Of a stretch of DNA of 64,000 nt, positions 48,661 to 59,789 are shown one piece after another (the stretch's first letter is position 1; every line of letters begins with the position of its first letter). A program made the translations under genes and the position numbers. The stretch comes from Erodium maritimum. Its lineage: Eukaryota; Streptophyta; Magnoliopsida; Geraniales; Geraniaceae. The notes beneath the pieces are model-generated. The model was not told the DNA's origin. It made no database searches and was given only the letters and a program-made list of their open reading frames with translations. The stretch is from the NCBI GenBank assembly GCA_963921825.1, contig OY997591.1:41747825-41811824 (forward strand). The letters are read 5' to 3'.

Positions 48661-48832
48661 GGAGACTCAAGCCAATCATTCGTTAACCGATGTTCTTGTT
48701 TTGGTAAGAAATAGTGCTTAATTTTTCTCTTGTGAATCCAATCTTTGTTAGTTGTTTCATGGTTTTAATCGTCTCTTAGTTTTCATTGATTTTCCTCTGT
48801 GAGTTGGTTCATCTCCAACCCTACCTCGAGAC
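48661..48832 (-). repeat. Right copy of the ~172 bp inverted repeat
   Basis: Reverse complement of 9119-9291 with about nine differences. It begins (plus strand) GGAGACTCAAGCCAATCATT and ends CCTACCTCGAGACC. The flanking DNA on its right (TAACATTCTC) does not match the flank of the left copy, so no target duplication links them. Confidence 0.85.
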
Positions 48833-48843
48833 CTAACATTCTC

Positions 48844-49469
48844 TTAGGACCTCCATAGAACATTCAATCTTCCTACCTTGTTGCAATGTATGTTCCCTCT
48901 GGGAATCACAATCAACCATTTGCTAAGCCAAGCCTCTTTCTCCAGCAACATCTGCCTTTCATAATCTTTATCTTCACAGTTCATCAGTGCCACTCTGAAT
49001 CCTAAAGGGATAAGTTCAATCTCATAAACTCCTTCAATCCCTAACTCTCTCATCACTGCCTCCGAGGTGAGAAGAGTCAGCCTTGTTCTGTTGCGCAGAT
49101 CTACTGATCATCTAGGGAAAGCTTCTCTAGAAGATCGAGACACTTTTGTAGTGAATCTGAAAGCATCCTTTTCCCAAGCTCTTCAAAATCCAAGTTTCTA
49201 GTTTCTTCTTGACATGTTCAAAGCCTAGGGGTGGGAAACCAAGGCTTGATGATGAAACGCCTCTTCCAACATTAACATGTGCTGAGGACACCACTGCAAA
49301 TCTCCCCTGTTGGATCATTGTTCTGGTGACCCCAACTCTTCTTCCCATTAACAATTCTAGTAGTACCATTTGGTGACCAATGTTCTCTCATAGGTGATGC
49401 TCCCAAATTCCTAAGCTCAATGATCTTTGCGTGTTCTTCAATGAGTTGATTTTTGTACTTCTGATGCAA
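48844..49469 (-). pseudogene. Weak LINE ORF1-like (DUF4283-type) remnant
   Basis: The minus-strand frame at 48844-49056 reads ELGIEGVYEIELIPLGFRVA, then EKEAWLSKWLIVIP and a short end with VGRLNVLW. This resembles the N-terminal nucleic-acid-binding region of plant LINE ORF1-type proteins (a beta-strand pair, then WF..I..W, then a VWL-type strand). Two overlapping frames upstream (to 49469) are of similar character but have no motif I can name. It is broken into several frames. No endonuclease or RT was seen. Confidence is low. Confidence 0.3.
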
Positions 49470-49652
49470 AGTAGTTGATCTTCAATCTTAGATGATCTTG
49501 TGCTATTGTTCTTCATAGATCTTCTTCAGAAAAGTTGTTGTAGTTCATAGTTACTGTACTAGGTTACTGTGGCATTTTGAGATAATCACCTGCACTTATT
49601 GTTATGCAATATATTACGTTGTTTCTCTTGTTTCAACTTATTCTTCTTACAG

Positions 49653-51023
49653 ATTATCATTGCCAATAAGAATTTTAATTCTATGACTTGCAAATTGAAC
49701 TTGAAGAGGTACTATGCATCTTCTTCACATATATACTGCTAGTGCTAGTGTGCTACATGACATGACATATCCTGAACAATATCAGGGGATGGTGGATGCC
49801 GATGCTATTTACAGCTGCTATCTCATCTGCAACCTGCTTTTTCAGACATGTCTTAAGACAGAATACTCTCACACAAGCTCGCAGGAACATCTCTCGTCAT
49901 TATGATCTGGTATCTACATTATATGTGTTACCATTTACATGTAGTTTTTCTCAATCTTATAATTGTTTGTATTTGATCATAGACTAGCGATTTCTTTGCT
50001 CTGTTCATGGATGAAACACTGGTATATTCATGTGCCGTGTTTAAGGTCAGGATGCCTATGTTTATTTTACTTCAAATGTGACTCTGTCACACATGTATGT
50101 ATACTGTATTTTTACCATACATTTTTGTGCAGGATGAACATGAAGAGCTAAAAGATGTACAAATGCGGAAAATTACTAGTCTGATCAATAAGGCGAGTTT
50201 AGTCAGTTTCCCCTTTATTAACCGAAGTGATATTAAGTTTGAGATGTATCTTTTTGTGCACCAATGTAGGCAAGAATCGTAAAGGCACATCAAGTTCTTG
50301 AGCTTGGAAGCGGTTGGGGAAACTTTGCAATCGAAGTTGTCAGGAGGACTGGATGCAAATACACTGGCGTCACCCTATCAGAGGAGCAGCTCAACTATGC
50401 AGAAAACAAAGTCAAGGAGGGAATGTGTCGTCCTTGAACAGAACAACATCGGCCATGGCCACTTCATCCAAGCTCTGGTAATTCCTCTTTTCTTCACCAA
50501 CCCATCCATAGGTTTCATCACAACTGATAGTCTTGTGCATTACTGATAGTTTGGAGCATGTGAAAAATATTGGGATGCATTACTACCAAACCCTTAGATG
50601 TTGGAGGCACAACTTAATGGAGAATCAAAGGTAAGAATCCCAAGTCATGTAAGAATCTTATATATCAACCTTTGATTATATGTTGACCATTTGCTATTCC
50701 TTTTATAGCAAAATCCTCGCTATGGGATTCGACCATAAGTTCATACGGATGTGGGAGTAATATTTTATTCATTGCGCAGCGGGTTTCAAGTCTTTTCTTT
50801 TTCGCAATTATCAGGTATGGCTTGCTGTTATGTGTCAAAACTAGGTGCATTCATATTTATTGGCTATGGTAATGAAGTTTTTTGGAGTTGGGTGAAAAAT
50901 AATATGACTTGAAAAAACTTGCAGATAGTGTTCTCAAGGCCAGGCAATATGGGTTCGTTCACTGATCCACACAAAGGTTTTCCATTGGCATACACGTACA
51001 ATGTTCATGAAAAGGGGGCATAA
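49653..51023 (+). pseudogene. Cyclopropane-fatty-acid synthase fragment, broken
   Basis: Exon pieces read as the methyltransferase part of plant cyclopropane-fatty-acid-phospholipid synthase, which uses S-adenosylmethionine to bridge acyl double bonds. Exons: 49653-49708 (IIIANKNFNS), 49786-49909 (RGWWMPMLFTAAISSA, then LRQNTLTQARRNISRHYDL), 49983-50045 (FFALFMDETLVYSCAVFK), 50133-50192, 50270-50437 (SAM motif VLELGSGWGNFAIEVVRRTG; then TGVTLSEEQLNYAE), about 50549-50630 (GMHYYQTLRCW), 50709-50814 (MGFDHKFIRMWE), 50925-51023 (IVFSRPGN). Most introns keep GT-AG; the one after 50192 begins GC. The middle of the catalytic domain is missing after about 50437, a stop follows FIRMWE (50750-50752), and the amino-oxidase-like N-terminal half of the plant enzyme is absent. 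Retained introns argue for a DNA-level duplication rather than retroposition. Confidence 0.8.
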
Positions 51024-52886
51024 TAAGGCATGTGCCAATACACTAGGAAATAAAAGTCGTACGTCTTTTATCGGCGGCAAGGAAATAAGGTCTATGCCAA
51101 TCATTACATGAGCCATATCGTATCTGTTTATATAACTGCAACTCATGCAAAGCTGTAATTTCATATCAAGTTAAAGTTCAACATCAGGATCCTCAATATT
51201 TTTATCAAACAAACAACAAAACAGAACCAGTTGTACATGGAAAAAATGAGCAAAACTTCCTATTGCAGCTTCAAGGAGATACCCAGACAGGATTTTGAAT
51301 TTGTTCACACCATTTGTAATCCAGTTGCCGGGAAATAAGCCATTATATTCGAGTACCCCCTTCTTCGACAGCAGCCAAGGGCTTCCAGCTTAAGTTGCAC
51401 ACTCCTTTTGCACCAAAGAATACTAGCTGATACCCTCAACCTTTAGTCATTTCAAGCTTAACACAAGAAATGAATGCATTCAACAAATTCAAATTCAGCA
51501 CTAAAATAGAATTTGCACTATTTCCAACAAATAATGCCTGGTCACAAAATAATTACCATACAAGCAAAATAATTTTCAAAATAGAGCTAGCCAAAATGCA
51601 AATTAGAAAAGAAAAAAAAAACATTTTCCCCCTGCTACAAGCACTGTTCTCTTTTGTCCTTATGATGCAAACTCACATTTTGCTCACAATGACAATGCTT
51701 CGTAATATGTAATATTTGTTAGTCATACAAAGAGATCGGTCAAATATTTACATAACTTCAGCCATGTTGGATTCAGACAGCAGAGTAACAAAAAATTTTC
51801 ATCGTTCTGAAGTAAATTTTCAGGATCTCTGAACATCTAAACCGCAGGCTATGCCTAATGCAACTACTCAAACCACATGCTATATTTAATACAACTAGAC
51901 AAACTACATCACATCATGTCTACCCAAACTACTAAAAAAGTAGCCAAAGTAATCAAGTTTAAATGAGATCGTGAAGCAAGAAAGATCTAATCACTAGAAT
52001 AAACATACCGCAGGCTGTCCAACTCAAATATCCTTCGGCCCTCCAGCACTAATGAAGGTAGAGAAACACAGGACCTGAATCTGCCAGGAAGCTGCAGCAT
52101 GGTTGCCGAATGAATTAGATGAATGCATATTTTCAACTGAAAAAGCCCTCACAACTTTTCGTGCTGAATAAGCCCCGACTACAAGGTCCTGTTGAGCTAT
52201 GAGAGGAAACTTTCACTTGACTTTAGAACTCCAACATCTCTCCTCCTGTAGAACACAAGGCCAAATACAGGGAGAAGTGATTATGCCATCGTCTAAGTGT
52301 CAACTACCACTACGATTATTGCTACCCATAGGAAGTGACCAAGCTCCAATTCTATCAGGAAAAGCCCTCTATGCATGTCAAGCACCTACTTATCACATCA
52401 AGCACGAGCATATTCACCACAATAAATTATACGGCATCCAACTTCTTGATAGCAGAGAAACAGATATAAAGCAAAGGACAGATCTACTATCACTTAAAGG
52501 GATTGAGAAAAAAAAATAAGAAATTGGCACAAAAGACAAGTCAGCAACATACTACATAGCAACAAACGCAGCTCAAATAAGATTATGCAAGGTGCTATAG
52601 CTGAACACTACAATAGAGCAGAAAAAGTTCCAAATCAGCTAGTAGGCAATCATAACCACACCAGATTTAACACTACATCAAATAAGAAGGGCATCTAGTA
52701 GCCCACGAAATAACAACTTATTATAGACTAGCAAAATAGATACTGCAAACTACTGGGATTCAAGCATTACAACCAGTCCCAGAGCATAATGAGTTGAAAT
52801 CCGAGTTACTCGCCAGCAGCTCAGGACGAGAAACCGCAATGACCTCATGTGGCAAGAGAAAAACAGATCCATTCAAATCATCAAGA
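51024..52886 (-). other. Downstream region of the hnRNP gene; probable spliced 3' UTR
   Basis: No gene is seen here. On the minus strand, sequence after the hnRNP stop stays of coding-like composition to about 52760. A block at about 52010-52200 looks like a non-coding exon: it ends in GGACAGCCTGCG before GTATGT. A further block at 51170-51440 could be the last exon. A 3' UTR split by introns is plausible but inferred. A 5 bp poly-A signal cannot be singled out. Confidence 0.35.
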
Positions 52887-54726
52887 TCACTGCTGCTGAG
52901 CTTGGCGGGAATGCGCACCACCGTATCCACCACCATAACCAGCCTGAGCACCATTTCCCTGAGTCCCATAGTTTCCTGATGCTTGTGATGGATCAGCTCT
53001 CCACGCAGCATTTCCATATCCTTGATTTCCATTTGCATCATCATATCCACTACCCATGTAGCCACCTGCACTCCCTTGTAGATCAGCCCCACCCTGACCA
53101 CCAGTGTTTCCATTCGGGGCACTCCCGGATCGCCCCCCAACAGCACCATATCCAGCAGGGTTGCCATAACTACCATCATTTCCACCATAAGCACCATACC
53201 CATAACCTAGATTTCCATACCCCACAGCCCCACTAGGAGATTGACCTGCAGGTGCTGAACCAGGACCACCACTACCAGCACCAGCATTTGAAGCGCCCCA
53301 AGGAGCAGCATTCCCATAGCCCATAGCTCCATACCCAGCAGGAGCTTGACTGCCCCATGAACTTCTCGGAGCACCTAGAGGACCACTACCATAACCAGCA
53401 TTAGCTACATTGGGGTTACCATAGGCCGCACCAGCAGGGCCTCCATATCCAGTATTGGTACTGCCATAACTGCCATAACCACCATAGCCAATGCCATTAG
53501 TTGCAGGGCCATACCCATAGCCAGGTGTCCCATACCCAGAAGAACCATAAGGTGGGTAAGCGCCACTAGCATTTTGGGGCTGCCCGTACCTACTGGAATC
53601 CATTCTACTATCATATGAATTTGGGTTCCCACCAGATGCACCATAGCCCTGATAAGAACCACCATTGGCACCACCACCCTGACCACCGCCACCAGGATTG
53701 GCATCTTTGGGAAGAGCTCGCTTCACTTCTACTTGCTTACCATTCAAATCATGAAAGGTCTTGTGTAAAACCTTATCGACTGCTTCTTCATTGTCAAATG
53801 AAATGAACCCAAATCCACGAGGACGGTGGGTATTTTGGTCATACATCACTACAACATCAGTTACATGGCCATAAGCTTCAAAGTATTCCCTAAATCCTTC
53901 TTCGGTCAGAGTAGGAGGCAACCCTCCTACAAATATCTTCTTGGTCCTAACATTTCCACCAGCTGAAGTATTTCTGGAATTCATATTGTTCCCGGATCTA
54001 CCAGAGGTCTGCTGCTCTTCTCTTGATAAAGCCCTCTTAGCATCAACCTGAAAAATAAAATCAAAACAGGTGGGTATACTGCTAGGGCAAAATCATAATG
54101 GAGCAACTAGACTGAACCGCACATAAGTGCCAATTCAAGTAATTTCAGCAAACTTAGGGAACAGCAATTCATGAGCCTTGAGATCCTTCCAGACAGAAAA
54201 TATAAAAGGGCAGTTTCAGTTTGTGTCATAGACTTATATTCATACCATATTGTTCTCTGACAAAAATTAAAGAGTGATTGTTGAAATATACAAGTGAATG
54301 CAAAAAATCAATTGCTATTTGATCATTGGAAAAGATTCCTCATTCACCAATCCCATGGGGGCTCAAAGCAAGGTCGTGTATTTTTGACCCTTGATTGTCA
54401 AAAATAAAAACAACCCAGAAAGCAACATTGCCAATGATAATAAAAACAGCAGGTAGCAAACTCAATCACAGTGAAATAAGAGAAATGAAATCGAGGCCAC
54501 TGACCGTCCTGCCTTCGATGGTGTGCTTATCCTGAAGAACGGTATCGAGAACGGAAGGATCGGCAAAGACGACGAAGCCGAATCCCCTGGGTCGCCCGGT
54601 GAGTTTGTCTCGCATGACGACGGTCTGCACGACCTCGCCGTAGCTGCTGAAGTACTCTTGAAGCTTATCCTCCGACGTCTCCCAGGAAATCCCACCAATG
54701 AAGAGCTTCCCCTGATCAGATTCCAT
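52887..54726 (-). CDS. RNP1: Two-RRM glycine-rich hnRNP (RNP1-like), intact, two coding exons
   Basis: Coding parts are 54505-54726 and 52887-54047, with a 457 bp intron (donor GTCAGT, acceptor TTTTTCAG), giving 460 residues. RRM1 occupies about residues 6-80 with RNP2 LFIGGI and RNP1 RGFGFVVF. RRM2 is at about 110-186 with IFVGGL (112-117) and RGFGFISF (151-158). From about residue 190 to the end comes a Gly/Tyr/Ser/Asn-rich low-complexity tail with many GYG repeats, ending SRQAQQQ. The ATG at 54724-54726 was chosen because MESDQGKLFIGGISWE is the family start; an in-frame upstream ATG (54789) would add 21 unlikely residues. The family (heterogeneous nuclear ribonucleoprotein 1 of Arabidopsis and relatives) binds RNA in the nucleus and acts in processing and stability; the tail type can drive condensates. 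No defect is seen, and it is the only clearly intact gene here. The exact orthologue among several paralogues is uncertain. Confidence 0.93.
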
Positions 54727-55096
54727 ATTGCGATGCGGAGGAAGAGAGGGTTTGTGGCCGACTAGGAAGACTTTATTGCCAGTGCGCAAGGGAGGAATCG
54801 AATGCGAATCTGCGGTTCGAGATTTGGGGTTGATTCGCTCAACTGGGCGGCTAGGATTGCCTGGAAGTTCAAGCGTGTGGTGGACGGACTGGATTCGATC
54901 ACAAGGAGACAGCCCTATCTGATGCTGACTTCACTTTGATGCTCATCACGTGATATTCACGTGTCTTTGTATGCTTCATTCTTTTTCGATCGGTAAAGTA
55001 TAAAGGAACTCATCTTTCAGCGAATGAAAGATAGACACGAGTGAGATACAACAGTATAAACAAAAGAGGGAACAAAACCTCTCTAGCACCTAATAT
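54727..55096 (-). other. 5' UTR and promoter region of the hnRNP gene
   Basis: Upstream of the start on the minus strand lies a GA/CT-mixed leader (to about 54900), then a CACGTGA motif on the minus strand as TCACGTGA (54946-54953) and CACGTGTC nearby, G-box-like ACGT cores. There is no clear TATA box. The call is by position only. Confidence 0.4.
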
Positions 55097-56083
55097 GTGG
55101 AGTCGCAGAGTTCTGCTAAGGTTTCGGCACGACCTTGCTATGCCTCACTTCTGCTTAGCCTCCACCTCTCCCAACATAGTCTCGGTCTTTCTCGGTGTAG
55201 TTTCGGTCCCTCGTCCCCGCTGTTATGGCGCTCTCTCCATTCCTCTGCCTCTTTTGTTGCTGCTAGGCCGGGATTAGAGGATCTCCCCTCTCTGCGAGGC
55301 AACCTACCCTGGTCCTCTTTGTCGACGATTCCTCCTTCTCCTCCTGCGCTATCTTTGCAGCCGCCACTGAAGCAGTCAGCGTTGTTCCCACCTCCTTGGC
55401 CTCCACCGATAGGACGGCCTACGTGGCGTCCCTTAGTTGCGTCCTCCTCAAGCAACGCCCTTCCCCCACCAAACTCTAGGCTGTCGGCCCCCCAAATTTG
55501 CCAAGACATTGCTCTGGCTCTTCCTCTCCCAAGCGGTGCGCTTTCTAGGGTTGCGCCTTCACCATGTGATATTGCGACCCAGACTCTAGTTCTTCCTCTC
55601 ACTAGCAATGCGGGCCCTAGGGTTGCCTCCTCTTCACGGCGCGAGTCTCTTCTCCCTACCGCTGCGTGGTCTAGGGTTGTGACTAACGCCAACCGACGTG
55701 CCTCTACACCGGCCCTCGCAACTCCGGGAAGGATGTCGAGGGACCGATCAAGGCACTTGGATCGGGACGAGCTCTCCCGTTTAGGCAAGGGCGGGGAAAC
55801 AACCCCTCCAGGAGGAATGAAAAGGCGACAGAACATCGGGGACTGGCCCTGGGAGGGGTCCCATGACGATACTTTTCCTCCCACCATCACCGTTGTTGAG
55901 ATCTCTTATTTCCGGCACCCCCTTCCCCCCCCCCCCCAATCGTATTCTTTCTCTGCCCATGGGACTTTAAATACCGTATGTGACGATTCTAGTGGAAAAA
56001 GGTTCGGTAAGCCATTGCTCTTTCTATCTGACCTTAGTGACTCGGGAGCATGTTCCCTTGCGCACATCAATGTTTTGATATAA
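55097..56083 (+). CDS. Long GC-rich open frame, Ser/Pro/Leu-rich, doubtful gene
   Basis: 328 codons are open from 55097 (not ATG-certain), GC-rich against AT-rich surroundings. The product would be rich in Ser, Pro, Leu and Arg, with no domain or motif I recognise; a KGGETTPPGGMKRRQNIG stretch (about residues 230-248) is the most protein-like part. The opposite strand is also open for 250 codons, which points to composition rather than selection. A 14-base C run at 55926-55939 interrupts it. It could be the 5' part of a LINE or other mobile gene; I cannot say. About 700 bases of AT-rich DNA follow with no gene. Confidence 0.25.
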   Translation: MESQSSAKVSARPCYASLLLSLHLSQHSLGLSRCSFGPSSPLLWRSLHSSASFVAARPGLEDLPSLRGNLPWSSLSTIPPSPPALSLQPPLKQSALFPPPWPPPIGRPTWRPLVASSSSNALPPPNSRLSAPQICQDIALALPLPSGALSRVAPSPCDIATQTLVLPLTSNAGPRVASSSRRESLLPTAAWSRVVTNANRRASTPALATPGRMSRDRSRHLDRDELSRLGKGGETTPPGGMKRRQNIGDWPWEGSHDDTFPPTITVVEISYFRHPLPPPPQSYSFSAHGTLNTVCDDSSGKRFGKPLLFLSDLSDSGACSLAHINVLI

Positions 56084-56262
56084 ATTTTATAAAATTACAA
56101 CCTTCACTCAAAAAAAGATAAGACATGAGTAAAGCCTAAGTAAATTTAACCACTGTACTAATCTCAACCTTATAAAAAAATAGAGAATTGAAACAGGTTT
56201 CATCCTTAAACAATTTAACAAAGAAAAAATAATCTATAACCTAGAATTTGTAACTATAAAAC

Positions 56263-56340
56263 AAATAGTTATTATAAACTCAACAAGAGGTGAAACAAAC
56301 CAAATAGTTATTATAAACTCAACGAGAGGTGAAACAAACC
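56263..56340 (+). repeat. 39 bp tandem duplication
   Basis: Two copies (56263-56301 and 56302-56340) of AAATAGTTATTATAAACTCA followed by ACAAGAGGTGAAACAAACC, differing by one base. It lies in the AT-rich stretch 56084-56784, which has no other feature. Confidence 0.85.
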
Positions 56341-56784
56341 AAAATAACATATGTCTACTGTCTTGACTTTCCAATTATAAAGCACACAAAATCCAACCAA
56401 GGATTTAAAAGTAAATCAAACAGGTCTAAAAGCTAGATTTTATAAACATGTAGCCCAAAGAAAAACAGGCAAGGCTTCCTATGATCAGTATTTCCCAAGC
56501 ACTCAAACATTCGTCGACCATCAATAATAAAACACTGTAGTCACCACCAACCTCCACTCGGAGCACCCCACATCCTGAACAAATATTGTAGAGAACACTT
56601 TCTTTCATTGAGGTCACCAACTAAGACATTTGAATGGCCACCGATACGTTGGTGGCCATCACAAGTACATGGCAGAGATAATATGGTGATATAAAGTGAT
56701 CGGCCCTTAACCCCTAATAACCAAATCTAATAGTCTTCAAACAAAGGCTCAAATGCCAATAACAACTCGTCGGAGACCAACACC

Positions 56785-57112
56785 CACTACAAGGGATTCC
56801 AACTTCTGCAACGACCGTATAACGTCGTAGAGGTTTCTTACGACGTCGTAGAAGTAAGCCCTTAACTTCTGCGACGGATAAAACCTTGTCGTAGTGTTTG
56901 GTCAAAACACTACTTCTACGACGTCATAAATAACGTCGTAGAAGATAAAGCACTTCTGCGACGCCATATACGACGTCATAGAAGTAATATACATCTGCGA
57001 CGTCAAAATATAACGTCACAGAAACACAATACATCTGCCACGCCATAGACGACGTCGAAGAGGTACTTTATCTTCTACTTCGCCTACCATGACGTCGCAG
57101 AAGTTAAATGCA
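56785..57112 (+). repeat. Left subterminal repeats of the CACTA element
   Basis: About a dozen irregular copies of a 15-16 bp unit, ACTTCTGCGACGTCAT or its complement CGTCGTAGAAG, spaced by 5-15 bp. Such repeats bind the TNPA-type protein in En/Spm. Confidence 0.85.
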
Positions 57113-57257
57113 TAATTTAAAAAAAATTAGTAAACCATGCACCCATACGTGCAAAACCTGCAAAAAATTAAATATGCACCCAAATACCAGTAGTAGATAT
57201 ACATACACGCAGTAGTCCAAGATATATACAAATATTCATCAAACTAGTAATAAATAT

Positions 57258-58983
57258 TCATCCTAACCTAAATCTGGATCCACCCGAGCCATCCTTACCT
57301 AAACCGTCCTTTCCCGAGTCGTCCTTGCCCGAGCCGTCCTTACCAGGGACGTCTTCAAGTGCATTTTGGGGTGCCGTCGGGATAGCTCCTGACAAGCGGC
57401 TTATATAGTCGTTTACCCGCTTTAATATGGATGCCTCCATCTCCGTGTTCCTCACTGCCATCTGCTCCCCCTCTACCCTCATCTGCTCTTGGTCCCTGGC
57501 CCTCTCTTCCCTGATACGGTTCGTCATCTCCTCTTGAGCCTTGGCAATTTGGTTCGCCACCTCCTCCTTCACTCTCGCATCGACTTCCGCCCGCTCTCTC
57601 TCTTCTATTTGCTGAGAGACTTCGATTGAAGAAGCGTTGGTCGAGGCGGAAGCTTCCATCGACTTCCGCGTTGGGAGGATGACTCTTTTCCCACATCCAG
57701 GTTGCTGGCTGCCCTTCCTCTCTTTGTCCATCTTGGCAGCTAGTGCCTCAGCCTGAACCAGAACAGAGACGGGGGTAAAGATGCTGACCGACCGTCGAAC
57801 TTCCCTGATCGCAACAATGACCTTTTTCTGCGCAGAAACAAACAAAGAGTCAGACAAATCATAGAAAATAAAGCCTTATTAAATATGGTAAACAATATTT
57901 GTTTAAAAGTTTGTTTCATCAACCCCTTTTTCGCGGTTGGCCTTCTTCATGTCATTTGGCGGGAAGACTAGCTTGCAGGCTTCCAGGAGCAGCATCGGGT
58001 TGGAGGGGTTCTTTGCCTTGATCTTCTCAGTGTGGCCTTGTATCGAGCAGGACCCGCCTCGATGCAGGGTCGTCACCTTTGCCTTGGCATCTGATGCCTG
58101 CTTCGATTTTTTCTATCATATTTGCAACAAACATACTAATTATAATTGAATAATTAGAAAAATATAAATAAAAACTGATTTACGAACATTATTATGTACC
58201 TGGAAGGCTTCAGAATCAAAGTGGTTGCAAAGGAAGTCCCAGTCATTCAGACGGCATTTGAACTCTTCCGGAGGGGTGATATCCCGGGTCTTCATTTTCG
58301 CGATCCTTGCATTGCGCGCCCGGTTGATCTTGGACTTCCATTCCCTGAACGACTGCGGAATTCCTAATGGACCCAATTGCATACATCCACGTCCTTCTTC
58401 TTATCGTACAGGTAGAAAGCCTACAACCAAAAATTAAGTGGAGACATTAATGACCAAACAATTCAAAACCAAAAATAAACAACGCTTAAACGGAAAAACA
58501 ATTACCCTGAGCTTACTTCGTACACCAAATTGGGCAGGCAACGGGGTTTGGTCCTCACTCCCTAGAGTGGCGTCAACGTCCTCACTCCTAGGAGTGTCGT
58601 TAACGGCATCACTTCCGAGAGTGTCGTTGACACCCTCAAAGTCGGAGTCAATGTCGGAGGGGAAGTCGGACCCGCTAGCGATCTCGTTCTCGCTGCTGCT
58701 CTCATCGTAGTTGATTACCAATGGGGTGACACGTTTTGTAGGCTTCCTTTTTTTTCCGCCTTTCGGACATACCAGACGTCGCCTGCAATAGTGGAGCTAG
58801 ACGCCCCGCCCGGACTCGGTCCTCCTTGTGATGTTGTACTCGTAGACGGTACAACCAACCCACTAATCGCCGGCCATTGCGTAAAAGGCGAGCTGGGTTG
58901 GGAGGTTTCTGCAACAGGGGCAGCGGGGGTAGAGGTTTCTTCAGACTCCTCCGGCATTGGAACATTTTTTTTGGCAGCATCAT
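57258..58983 (-). pseudogene. CACTA second gene (transposase-accessory type), with introns
   Basis: Minus-strand exon blocks, from the right: 58715-58983 (Ser/Pro/Thr-rich, with WPAISGLVVPSTSTTSQGG); an acidic block at about 58510-58714 rich in Ser-Asp-Glu; 58200-58382 (GIPQSFREWKSKINRARN, then WDFLCNHFDSEAF); about 57925-58112 (KKSKQASDAKAKVTTLHRGG, then a SCSIQ stretch); and 57258-57840 with a glutamate/arginine-rich coiled coil (REERARDQEQMRVEGEQMA) and a GKDGSGKD tail. The W-x-FLC-xHF, then KQASDAKA and HRGGS pattern is that of the DNA-binding partner gene of plant CACTA elements. Frames are mostly open; splice borders were not all fixed. Confidence 0.65.
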
Positions 58984-59211
58984 GCAGTTTATAAAAATGA
59001 CATTAATTTTATTCTAATATGAAGTATTTCTAGTTTTTAAAATCTGAACTAGAAATTGAAATATAGAAATTGTACCCTAATACTACATATGAATAAGCCT
59101 TTAAAATGAAATTATGATAAACTAAAACAAAAAAAAACAAAGTTTAACACTAATAGCTCCATTCATCTACAATAAGAAAAGTTATGTGGTATGTGTTGAT
59201 CAAGTAAACTG

Positions 59212-59242
<31 letters not shown>

Positions 59243-59249
<7 letters not shown>

Positions 59250-59725
59250 CTATCCAGTAAAAACCACTTTTATTGTGCAAACTACGAACCAATCTAAGCC
59301 ACATGTTGCGGTCAAAGTGACGTCAGCAGAGCGCACGCGATGCTGACACGTGGCCGCTTAGCGCACGCCTTTGCCGCGCGCGTGAGCGTGTTGACCACGC
59401 GCGCGCGCACAGTGCTGATCGTTTGCGCGCGGGGGTGCTGATAGTTTGGTATAAATGCAAACTATCAGCACTGTACGCGCAAACGATCAGCACTGTACGC
59501 GCGCAAAATGATTAGCACTGTGCGTGCGCGTACCAGCAGCGTGCGCGCCCACGTGTCAGCACCTGGTGAGTTCGTAGTTTGCACAATAAGGTGCGGTTTT
59601 TTATATATTTAATGCCCACGTGTGAGGATCTGGTGCGCTCTGCTGACATCACTTTGGGGGGATCTTATGGCTCAGATTGGTTCGTAGTTTGCACAATAAG
59701 GGGTGGTTTGTACCTGATACCAACT
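59243..59725. mobile_element. Fold-back/MITE-like element inside the CACTA element
   Basis: Bounded on both sides by (TA)n runs (59216-59242 and 59729-59752), suggesting TA as target. Its ends form an inverted repeat of about 105 bp: AACCACTTTTATTGTGCAAA and CTACGAACCAATCTAAGCC on the left, the complement on the right. A third copy of the end lies at about 59575-59600. The middle is a GC-rich set of palindromes around CAAACTATCAGCAC (59430-59480). No coding capacity. Family uncertain. Confidence 0.7.
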
Positions 59726-59789
59726 TTATGTATATATATATATATATATATATCAAAACATGGTAACCAATATATATTGTCTAAGCGAC

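Noticed and set aside
52760-53203. Methionine- and valine-rich minus-strand frame inside the hnRNP gene
   Set aside because: It is a shifted frame of the glycine-rich repeat region; the RRM-bearing frame is the real one.
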